From positions 1 to 38,639 of IMG/VR virus record IMGVR_UViG_3300028233_000495: 38,639 nucleotides of DNA, one strand, 5' to 3'. The position numbers and the translations under genes were made by a program. Source of the stretch: a virus. The notes beneath the pieces are model-generated. The model was not told where the DNA came from and made no database searches. It saw nothing but the letters and a program-made list of their open reading frames with translations. Positions 32,453 through 38,639 of this stretch are shown here, piece by piece (the stretch's first letter is position 1; each line of letters starts with the position of its first letter).

Positions 32453-33202
32453 TTACAATGTTATTTCCGTATTAACACAAACTGTAGTTAAGGTAGTCAT
32501 TGTAACAGCTGGTATAGCACAAACAGTATTTTCAATTTTATTATTTTGTAAGTCAATTGAAGTAATAATATAATCATATGTGGCAGTAAAAGACTCCCCT
32601 GCAGGTATTGTCGTAAACTCTGTTAATAAGCTAGCCGCTGCACTATTTTGATTTTCTAACTCTGGTAGACTTTCAGTTAGCTTTACTAGAAGATCTGATT
32701 CACCTGGGTTGTTGATAACTGTTTGATAATTAACTATCGAACCTGCATTGATAACACTCGGTAGTGTATAAGTTTGAGATAACTCTAAACCTGGTGGTGT
32801 AACAAGATCATTTACACTCGCTTCATCACAAACTTCTAATAGTGGTGATGAAAGGCAAGCAGTGTTGGTTATTTCACCAACATCAATATCCGTCTCGACC
32901 ACTTTATAGCTATAGAAAATTTCTGTAGTCCACTTTGCATCGATACACGCACCACCGGGGCTCATTAACCCTAATGGGTCTTCGAGTACACTAATAGATG
33001 ATAAGGAGTCTGTGATTACTGCATCTTTTAAGTTTGTTCCACCTGTATTAGTAACAGTAAGCTGATATATTATATCATTACCTACAGTATACGGTCCTGT
33101 AGTTAGTACTTCTTTACGTAAATCAATCGCAGCAGGAATTGTTGGAGCTGTACAGATTATCGGTCTATTGATTGGTTTAGGTATGGGTAAAGGCTGTTCC
33201 AT
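32453..33202 (-). CDS. Small virion protein made of two DUF11 repeats
   Basis: 249 residues. A short Pro-rich leader with a Cys (PLPIPKPINRPIICTAP) precedes the first DUF11 repeat (about 26-125: TTGPYTVGNDIIYQLTVTN, VITDSLSSI, then a C-containing turn and ITNTAC). The second is at about 138-249 (LPSVINAGSIVNYQTVINN, LTESLPELE, PAGESFTATYDYII, IENTVC). DUF11 is an Ig-like beta sandwich found in bacterial and phage surface proteins, where it acts as a spacer or adhesion unit. Repeated cysteines at equivalent places suggest disulfides or metal sites in the extracellular particle. A late box (ACTAAATA) overlaps the upstream stop codon, 8 bases from the ATG. Confidence 0.82.
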   Translation of the reverse strand: MEQPLPIPKPINRPIICTAPTIPAAIDLRKEVLTTGPYTVGNDIIYQLTVTNTGGTNLKDAVITDSLSSISVLEDPLGLMSPGGACIDAKWTTEIFYSYKVVETDIDVGEITNTACLSSPLLEVCDEASVNDLVTPPGLELSQTYTLPSVINAGSIVNYQTVINNPGESDLLVKLTESLPELENQNSAAASLLTEFTTIPAGESFTATYDYIITSIDLQNNKIENTVCAIPAVTMTTLTTVCVNTEITL

Positions 33203-33210
33203 ATGTAAAT

Positions 33211-33218
33211 TATTTAGT
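33211..33218 (-). promoter_or_regulatory. Late promoter box ACTAAATA
   Basis: ACTAAATA on the - strand; its TAA is the stop codon of the upstream PKD gene. Spacer to the ATG at 33202 is 8 bases. Confidence 0.55.
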
Positions 33219-35625
33219 CCTCTTCGTCACAATCAAACAATTCTAACCCATCATAAAGTGCATTTGCAAAAATATTTGACATAACACCATTCTTCTTAAC
33301 CCAATCTGTATGTGTATATCTAGTATTAATAGTAGTGTTATTATCTTTAAAATTAATAATAGAACCTTCTATATTCTGTTCGCGGTTTTGAGGTTTGTAG
33401 TAAAACTCGTAAACATCAAATAATGTACCGTCTGCGTCTAATATTAACGGCCAGCCCCACGATTCATTATAATCACTCAGCTGGTAGTATACAGTCGACG
33501 TAGAGAAAAAATCACCGTCAACATAACTACCACTTACACAAATTTCGAAATATTCCCCCTCAACTAACATTGTTGTCAAGTCTTCAGTAGCAAGTGGTGT
33601 ACATGACGCTAAATCAAAACACGTTAGCCCATCGTTTGATAAGGGATTTATACTAAAGTTTGATACAGTCGGGGCATCACTAGCACAAAGTGGTAGCATT
33701 GTATTGAGAGATGTCCATTTACCACTAAATTTTTCAAAAGCAACTATTTCATACCCCGCAAAAACAACCCCATCTTTAGGTATTGGTTTACATCTATCAA
33801 CACCGTAATTATCTGTGTTTAAGTAACCGAAGGAGTTAAAGTCGTCTTTATTTTGGTTTATATTACCGAACAACCGAGTTTGACTAATAGACAACAAATC
33901 TAACAACCGTTTAATCTTTGGTGGTAATGAATATTTGTTAATTTTTGGTAGATTGTAAGATTGTAATATTGACGCGAGTTGATCTATATTAGCATAATCT
34001 ATAACTGCATTATTATCAAAGAAGTTTTGTATTTTTTCATAGGTACTCTTACCAAGTGAATCTTGTGCAGAATCTATATCACCGAAAATACTTCCAATAA
34101 AGTCGTTCATTAACATTCTTGTATCTGCAAACAACGGCTGTATTGCGACATCCTTGAAAATATCCTTAAAATCGATATCTTCACCTTGCTTTGCGACAAC
34201 GTAATAATCTTTCGGGTATATATCAAACTTATTACTCTTACCTGTTACTACTTTACCTACAAGTTCCGGCGGTAGTTTAAGCTCACCGAAGTTTTCCGGT
34301 ATAGTAATTTCTGCCTCAAGCCAGACATCTTTTAATACTTCGGTTGTATTAATTTTAACATTACCCTTTAAGAATCCTCCAGCATATGCGTTATAAAAGC
34401 TAGGTAACAATGTAGATGACATACTAGCAAAACTAGAATCAAAAATTGCATCTTCATACACTGTTACCCCGTCAGTAAGTCTCATCGTTGTAGGTATATA
34501 ATCATCACCTTCAGTTATTAAGTGGTAGATCTCACTTTCAATATCTAATACAGAAAGCGGCTCACGTTCTGTAAGTAGTGGTTGTTCCGGGCGTATGTTT
34601 AATATTAGAAGAGGTAATGACCTTACAGAGAACCTTTCACTATCCTTTACTTGTACTACAAAAGATATTTCCGTACATCCAAACTTTGTAGAATTAATAT
34701 TAAATGTATCTATCGGTACATTATCACCGTCAATACCGTTTGTAGTTATAGATAAGCTATCGTAATCAAAATTATCACATATTTTTGCTGAAACACCATA
34801 TGTAGTTGTGTTAGTGAAGTCATAAACATCACCCTGTTCAAAACCAAAATATAAATTATAAAATCCTGGCATATCACTCTTGAAGAACACTTCATTTGTT
34901 GATGATACACCTGCAAAAATCGAGGTCTCATTTACCTTTTCGGATGTTGGTATAATCACATCACCGCTAGCGGTTGCATATATATTATCATATGACTCTA
35001 CCCTAACTGCGCTTATAGCTATACTATCTGTACCGTTATTAATACGTTGAATAAAATTATGAGAAGGTAGTAGGTGACCATATGTCTCTTGTGACCGACC
35101 AGACTCAAAAAAGCCATACTCACGTTCGAAACTTTTTGAATCAGCATAAGTTAGCACTGGAACCGGTCTATTGTTACGTTCAAATGTACGTGCAGAATTA
35201 AATTGAGTTATACTAATTGGGGTTTTAAACTCCCCAACAAGATACTCTAGGGAACATGTATTTTTATCAACATCTAATACAATTTTATCTTCTACGAAAT
35301 CATAGATATTTACTGTTACTGAGAAAGTATTAAAATACCCATTACCTTCATTATCATACAAATAGCTTCTTACTTTATACTGTCCAGGTGTTTTATATAC
35401 ATGCTTCCCGGTAATAGCTTCCATAGTAGTACCGTCACCGAAATCCCAAACAATACGTTTATTAGATAGGTTATCAGGCCAATCTTCCCCCACTGTAGGT
35501 TTAAACAAGAGTGGTGAATTATCGAGAGCATAACTAGACAGTGTTTGTACACCTGTTGCACCGTTAACAGTGTAGTAAAAGGTATACTCGAAATCTAAGT
35601 TTTCTGTATCTGCTCCAGCGGCCAT
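33214..35625 (-). CDS. Large baseplate/tail protein with N-terminal PKD domain
   Basis: 803 residues. Residues about 50-110 are a textbook PKD domain: RIVWDFGDGTTM, KHVYKTPGQYKVRSYLYD and the closing strand FNTFSVTVNIYDF. The next 350 residues are beta-rich and contain motifs of the type SISTTNGIDGDN and ILNIRPEQPLL. Residues about 470-600 are helical (PLFADTRMLMNDFIGSIFGDID, IDQLASILQSYNLPKINKY), perhaps for docking, and the C terminus (about 600-803) is beta-rich with five or six cysteines and ends acidic (LFDCDEED). In the gene order of T4 the gene after gp6 is 7, but I see no gp7 similarity. By position and size it is probably a baseplate or tail-tip component with a binding domain. Start confirmed by a TATAAATA box 6 bases before the ATG. 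Confidence 0.82.
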   Translation of the reverse strand: MAAGADTENLDFEYTFYYTVNGATGVQTLSSYALDNSPLLFKPTVGEDWPDNLSNKRIVWDFGDGTTMEAITGKHVYKTPGQYKVRSYLYDNEGNGYFNTFSVTVNIYDFVEDKIVLDVDKNTCSLEYLVGEFKTPISITQFNSARTFERNNRPVPVLTYADSKSFEREYGFFESGRSQETYGHLLPSHNFIQRINNGTDSIAISAVRVESYDNIYATASGDVIIPTSEKVNETSIFAGVSSTNEVFFKSDMPGFYNLYFGFEQGDVYDFTNTTTYGVSAKICDNFDYDSLSITTNGIDGDNVPIDTFNINSTKFGCTEISFVVQVKDSERFSVRSLPLLILNIRPEQPLLTEREPLSVLDIESEIYHLITEGDDYIPTTMRLTDGVTVYEDAIFDSSFASMSSTLLPSFYNAYAGGFLKGNVKINTTEVLKDVWLEAEITIPENFGELKLPPELVGKVVTGKSNKFDIYPKDYYVVAKQGEDIDFKDIFKDVAIQPLFADTRMLMNDFIGSIFGDIDSAQDSLGKSTYEKIQNFFDNNAVIDYANIDQLASILQSYNLPKINKYSLPPKIKRLLDLLSISQTRLFGNINQNKDDFNSFGYLNTDNYGVDRCKPIPKDGVVFAGYEIVAFEKFSGKWTSLNTMLPLCASDAPTVSNFSINPLSNDGLTCFDLASCTPLATEDLTTMLVEGEYFEICVSGSYVDGDFFSTSTVYYQLSDYNESWGWPLILDADGTLFDVYEFYYKPQNREQNIEGSIINFKDNNTTINTRYTHTDWVKKNGVMSNIFANALYDGLELFDCDEED

Positions 35626-35631
35626 ATGTAT

Positions 35632-35639
35632 TATTTATA
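35632..35639 (-). promoter_or_regulatory. Late promoter box TATAAATA
   Basis: Exact TATAAATA on the - strand in the 15-base gap after gp6, 6 bases (ATACAT) before the ATG at 35625. Confidence 0.75.
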
Positions 35640-35640
35640 A

Positions 35641-37467
35641 CTAAACTCTACGTATAGTTATTTTATTTGTTATATCTGAAACTTGATAAAAGTATGCGTA
35701 TTCAAAATTCTTTAGTTTATAGTCTCGTGCCAATACAACACTATCTATATCCTTATAATCTGGATTCCATATAATAAATGAAAGGTTAGGTGTAACGTTA
35801 TTACCGTTAACTGTCTCTAGACCTTCTATACCATCTATATTAAGAATATCCTTAGATATTTGTGATATATCAACAAGACTACCTAAATCGAGGGAATCGA
35901 AAGCTACTTTAAAAATATTAAATATTTTTGATTTAATTGACGCATCGCTAACCGCGATATTTCTATCAACTGTTACACGTATACCCGATTCACGTAATAT
36001 ACTATCTACAGAAGAGCTATCTGTAATTTCACCGACACCAAAACTAAATGCTTTAAATATCGGATCAGATATAACAACATTATGAGTTATATCTTTTTTC
36101 TGATTACAATAATCGATGATTAATCTCTTCTGACCCTCATTTAGGTAGTTTGGAAGAGTCTCATTTATTATTGGCTGATTAGTACGTACAGTATAAACGT
36201 ATATGTTGTTAAAGTTTGTAGACGTTGAGAAGTTTACTTGTGCAAGTAATGTCCTTGTATCATCAATACCACGTTTTACACCTATGTTATTATAGTAGAA
36301 TAAAACCTGTGATGTATAATCTTCATTAGAAAGCACTTTAACATTACGCGTTACATTACCGAAGTGTCTATTGATGTGTGATTCATAGTCTGATTTATTA
36401 ACTAACCTATCTTGCGTTTCAAATATTTTTGGAGCTGTTTGTTTTATCTGCTCTACTGTTTCAGCAGATTTAATAGGTGTTGATGCAAACTCATTAGTTA
36501 CTAGTAGATTAGGTAGTGTAGAGGATGTAATAGAATTAAGATCACTATATAAATCTGTATATATATCTTGCCAGTTACTAGACGTATACAATACAGGGCT
36601 CTGATTATCAGCACTATTAGCACCAACAACACCTGCATCGTTGTCTGAGACAATATAGAATAATACTACCTTATCACCTTCGTTTAATGATCTACCGTTA
36701 TTACTGTCACCAAATTTAAACTCATAATTACCACTATGATTTAAGCGCTTTTCGTATTTTTTACTCGCTGGATCTTCTAAAAATAAAGATGTAGCTTCTT
36801 GCCACTCAGACCAGTTACCGGTCACACTGTCTTGTACATAAACACTAAATGTATTATCAGCAATAAACTTACTTTCCTTTACCTGCTTCGCTGATTCGGT
36901 TAGTTGTGGTGATGTGTACGAATCAATAAGAGTGATAGTTTCATAACTTTCTCCAACAGCAGTAAACGTAGCCTCTTTTAGGGTACCCTGATGTAGTAGG
37001 TTGTTGCTTAGCTCTAAGGTTTCGACAGTATTATCAGATACCTTTTCAAATTCTATATCCTTAAGTGCGTAATAGCTATTACCACTCACATTAATAAATG
37101 AAAATTTAGGTAAAACATACGCACCAGCGATTATGTTTTGAGCTGTGATATCTACTGTTAAAATTGAAGTTTGATCTCCTAGAGGTTTGTAACCTATACT
37201 TGAGACCAACTTACTCATATTTTCGTAAATAGTAGCAGTTGTAAATGTGCTTTCGTTTGATGTAGTGTTTAAATAAAACAGCAACACATGATACATATAA
37301 GCAACAACATCAATAAAAGCATTAAAGTTTGAACCTTCAAAGTTTTGATCTGTGAACTCCTCGTTTTCGTTAAGCCTTTCAATAATTAACTCTTTGAGAG
37401 AGTTTGCATCAAAGCTTAAGTAAGCGTTCTTCGGTAATTTAAAGTCTGTAAAATTTTCTAGGCTCAT
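35641..37467 (-). CDS. 6: Baseplate wedge protein, T4 gp6/J-like family
   Basis: 608 residues (T4 gp6: 660). The N terminus has the family's typical opening with a short motif before a long helix (FTDFKLPKNAYLSFDANSLKELIIERLNEN and FNAFIDVVAYMYHVLLFYLN), then a beta domain (ILTVDITAQNIIAG), a central region (RLNHSGNYEFKFGDSNNGRSLNEGDKVVLFYIVS) of the baseplate J-like kind and a C-terminal part with DYESHINRHFGNVTRNVKVLSNEDY. By family knowledge gp6 forms the ring linking baseplate wedges around the hub, together with gp25 and gp53. The start overlaps the gp25 stop by ATGA, the gene order expected for a T4-like baseplate. Confidence 0.92.
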   Translation of the reverse strand: MSLENFTDFKLPKNAYLSFDANSLKELIIERLNENEEFTDQNFEGSNFNAFIDVVAYMYHVLLFYLNTTSNESTFTTATIYENMSKLVSSIGYKPLGDQTSILTVDITAQNIIAGAYVLPKFSFINVSGNSYYALKDIEFEKVSDNTVETLELSNNLLHQGTLKEATFTAVGESYETITLIDSYTSPQLTESAKQVKESKFIADNTFSVYVQDSVTGNWSEWQEATSLFLEDPASKKYEKRLNHSGNYEFKFGDSNNGRSLNEGDKVVLFYIVSDNDAGVVGANSADNQSPVLYTSSNWQDIYTDLYSDLNSITSSTLPNLLVTNEFASTPIKSAETVEQIKQTAPKIFETQDRLVNKSDYESHINRHFGNVTRNVKVLSNEDYTSQVLFYYNNIGVKRGIDDTRTLLAQVNFSTSTNFNNIYVYTVRTNQPIINETLPNYLNEGQKRLIIDYCNQKKDITHNVVISDPIFKAFSFGVGEITDSSSVDSILRESGIRVTVDRNIAVSDASIKSKIFNIFKVAFDSLDLGSLVDISQISKDILNIDGIEGLETVNGNNVTPNLSFIIWNPDYKDIDSVVLARDYKLKNFEYAYFYQVSDITNKITIRRV

Positions 37468-37946
37468 ACTACTACATATCCATCTCTATTTAATGTTGCT
37501 TTCAAGTTTAAATTGTAAATATCTAAAGAAGGTATAGAAAATACTATATTAATATAATATTCCCCTTCATCTGGCGCACCCGTAACACTAACCCCGTTTA
37601 ATTCAAGCCTAGGCTCGTATACACCAAGATTATTATATATATCTGTAGCTATAAAATAAGAAGTTGTTGTAGTTACAGGCTCAAATAGGTAACTTCTAAG
37701 ATCTAACCCAAATCTAGGGTTAAGAAGCTTTTCACCTGGGGTAGTTGTCATTATATTTTTTATTGAATTAAAAACTGCTTCTGCGTCTTGTAATTCGGCT
37801 AAATCCTTAGGTTCTGAAACTGCATAAAGTTCTCTTCCTAAATAACGTGAAAACTCTAGATCGAGCCTTATATCCTTATAAAGGTATCCTTTCTCTAGAG
37901 CACGTTCATCAGCTTTAGATTGTTTTAATACATCTAATTCAATCAC
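37464..37946 (-). CDS. 25: Baseplate wedge protein, T4 gp25/GPW family
   Basis: 160 residues (T4 gp25: 132), lysozyme-like in name only in the older literature. The conserved GPW/gp25 core is present: VFNSIKNIMTTTPGEKLLNPRFG (with the PGE-x-[RKL]-x-x-P-x-FG signature), LRSYLFEP, IATDIYNNLGVYEPRLE with the EPR motif, and the final strands YYINIVFSIPS. It makes the inner baseplate and starts sheath polymerisation. The start is GTG, 5 bases after ATTAAATA; no better ATG is available. It is the first gene of the long - strand block and its stop overlaps gp6. Confidence 0.93.
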   Translation of the reverse strand: MIELDVLKQSKADERALEKGYLYKDIRLDLEFSRYLGRELYAVSEPKDLAELQDAEAVFNSIKNIMTTTPGEKLLNPRFGLDLRSYLFEPVTTTTSYFIATDIYNNLGVYEPRLELNGVSVTGAPDEGEYYINIVFSIPSLDIYNLNLKATLNRDGYVVV

Positions 37947-37951
37947 AACTA

Positions 37952-37959
37952 TATTTAAT
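37952..37959 (-). promoter_or_regulatory. Probable late promoter box ATTAAATA
   Basis: ATTAAATA on the - strand with the 5-base spacer TAGTT to the GTG start of gp25. It would drive the whole tail block from its head. Confidence 0.55.
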
Positions 37960-37980
37960 ACAACCTATCACCTTTCAACA

Positions 37981-38013
37981 GTTTTTATATGTAACATTCT
38001 TTTTTATAAAAAC
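37981..38013. repeat. 9-bp inverted repeat in divergent intergenic region
   Basis: GTTTTTATA (37981-37989) and TATAAAAAC (38005-38013) are perfect inverted copies, 15 bases apart, between gp25 (-) and the gene at 38058 (+). This is the only intergenic stretch over 100 bases in the window (37947-38057). It could be an operator, a bidirectional terminator-like element or chance in AT-rich DNA. Confidence 0.4.
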
Positions 38014-38044
38014 AAAACTTTCCATATAAATCTCACCAAATAAG

Positions 38045-38052
38045 CATAAATA
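38045..38052 (+). promoter_or_regulatory. T4-type late promoter box CATAAATA
   Basis: CATAAATA on the + strand, 5 bases (ATGTT) before the ATG at 38058. Together with the box at 37952 (-) it makes this gap a divergent late promoter region. Confidence 0.7.
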
Positions 38053-38057
38053 ATGTT

Positions 38058-38639
38058 ATGGCTAAGCAAAAGAAATTTATGCCCCTTCTCGAGTCTTATA
38101 TGAAGAGATTTGAACGTGGTGGTTTTTTAGTAGGTGATATTTTTGAGTTTGATGATAACTTTAAGAGTCATGATGAATATAAGGCGTTAGGCCAGAACAT
38201 TAAAGATATGATCGATGAGATGATTGAGTCAGGTCTTCTTATTCGTGTTGTAGGTATCAAAGATGAGTCTCCACAACGTTATCCTGCTAATAGTGATGGT
38301 GGTTCTCTATCGCCTGTACTTAATATCGCACTTGATAATACTGGTGGTAGAGTTACGCATCATTGCTCAATACCTTGTTGCTTAGGTCAACCAGGTGAGT
38401 CTGCTTACCCAGGATTAGATCCAATTCCTGATAGCCTGTATCGTAAGGATAAGGTCAATATTAAGCCAGAAGAAGTAACTGAAGACGAAGAGAACTTGTC
38501 AAACAAGACTGATACTGGTAACGGTGAGCTTAGTCAAACAGAGCTTAAACTACCTACTGATAACACAGAAATTCCTTCGGCAGCAGTAACTCCATCAATG
38601 GAAGTTAATGCATACACGAAGGATTACCTGAGTGGTTTA
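38058..38639 (+). CDS. Probable virion structural protein of marine T4-like phages (3' truncated by window edge)
   Basis: 194 codons are visible and open to the window end. The first 60 residues are helical and charged (KQKKFMPLLESYMKRFERGGFLVGDIFEF, then KALGQNIKDMIDEMIESGLLIRVVGI); then GGSLSPVLNIALDNTGGRV and a Cys-rich turn HHCSIPCCLGQPGE followed by PIPDSLYRKDKVNIKP. I have the impression that similar proteins occur next to baseplate genes in marine T4-like phages, but cannot name the function. After residue 140 the sequence turns acidic and low in complexity (EEVTEDEENLSNK). A CATAAATA box 5 bases before the ATG marks it as a late gene. It is read away from the gp25/gp6 block. Confidence 0.75.
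   Translation, partial: MAKQKKFMPLLESYMKRFERGGFLVGDIFEFDDNFKSHDEYKALGQNIKDMIDEMIESGLLIRVVGIKDESPQRYPANSDGGSLSPVLNIALDNTGGRVTHHCSIPCCLGQPGESAYPGLDPIPDSLYRKDKVNIKPEEVTEDEENLSNKTDTGNGELSQTELKLPTDNTEIPSAAVTPSMEVNAYTKDYLSGL

Noticed and set aside
32442-32453. Palindrome TAATAGCTATTA followed by T on the - strand, a possible terminator after the DUF11 gene
   Set aside because: The stem is only four AT pairs once a loop is allowed, too weak for termination.
1-38639. tRNA genes, CRISPR arrays, insertion sequences and attachment sites
   Set aside because: No cloverleaf with a CCA-type end, no spaced direct repeats, no transposase or integrase and no flanking repeats were recognised by eye. A covariance-model scan would be needed to exclude tRNA fully.

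Overview
The window is part of the genome of an AT-rich, strictly lytic-looking tailed phage of the T4 supergroup (a contractile-tail myovirus). The evidence is a T4-type replication set (gp41-like helicase, gp59-like helicase loader, gp32-like single-strand binding protein, gp45-like clamp, 5'-3' exonuclease/RNase H, gp61-like primase), gp25 and gp6 baseplate proteins, and many copies of the T4 late-promoter box (TATAAATA and close variants). Base composition, the far-from-enteric protein sequences and the style of the tail-fibre domains suggest a marine relative of the cyanophage/pelagiphage T4-like viruses. The host cannot be named from the sequence. I see no tRNA, rRNA, integrase, transposase or CRISPR array.

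Layout. Bases 1-1355 (+) hold a glutamine amidotransferase fragment, a small glycosyltransferase and a small HD-x2-H protein. Bases 1411-9364 (+) are the replication module: helicase, DHH phosphoesterase, a possible gp33-position protein, gp59, gp32, a Pro/Gln-rich protein, gp45, three unknown small proteins, exonuclease and primase. Genes are packed with 4-base ATGA overlaps or gaps of a few bases. Bases 9351-9786 (-) hold a convergent small acidic gene whose natural ATG is out of frame with the body of the ORF across a seven-base homopolymer. Its terminator lies inside the primase coding sequence. Bases 9822-10822 (+) hold three small genes, one a membrane protein with a zinc ribbon. Bases 37946 down to 10817 (-) are a 27-kb block of baseplate, fibre and adhesin-like virion genes, read in the order gp25, gp6, PKD protein, DUF11 protein, collar protein, two Mtd_N-type fibres, two 'GDLWFN' fibres, a 71-aa protein, a lectin-like/DUF11 protein, a LamG/propeller-like giant, a propeller/DUF11/VWA giant, a 969-aa protein and a Gly-rich protein. 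A last + strand gene starts at 38058 and runs off the window.

How it fits together. The replication genes would form a T4-type replisome (clamp, helicase, loader, primase, SSB, primer-removing nuclease). In T4 the clamp also activates late transcription, and the late boxes seen here sit in front of most virion genes. The boxes lie only 2-10 bases (most often 5) before the start codons, so the late mRNAs are probably leaderless or nearly so. The distal virion genes carry an unusual stock of extracellular-type beta domains (PKD, seven DUF11 repeats, lectin-like, LamG-like, propeller, von Willebrand A), which suggests an elaborate adhesive tail apparatus.
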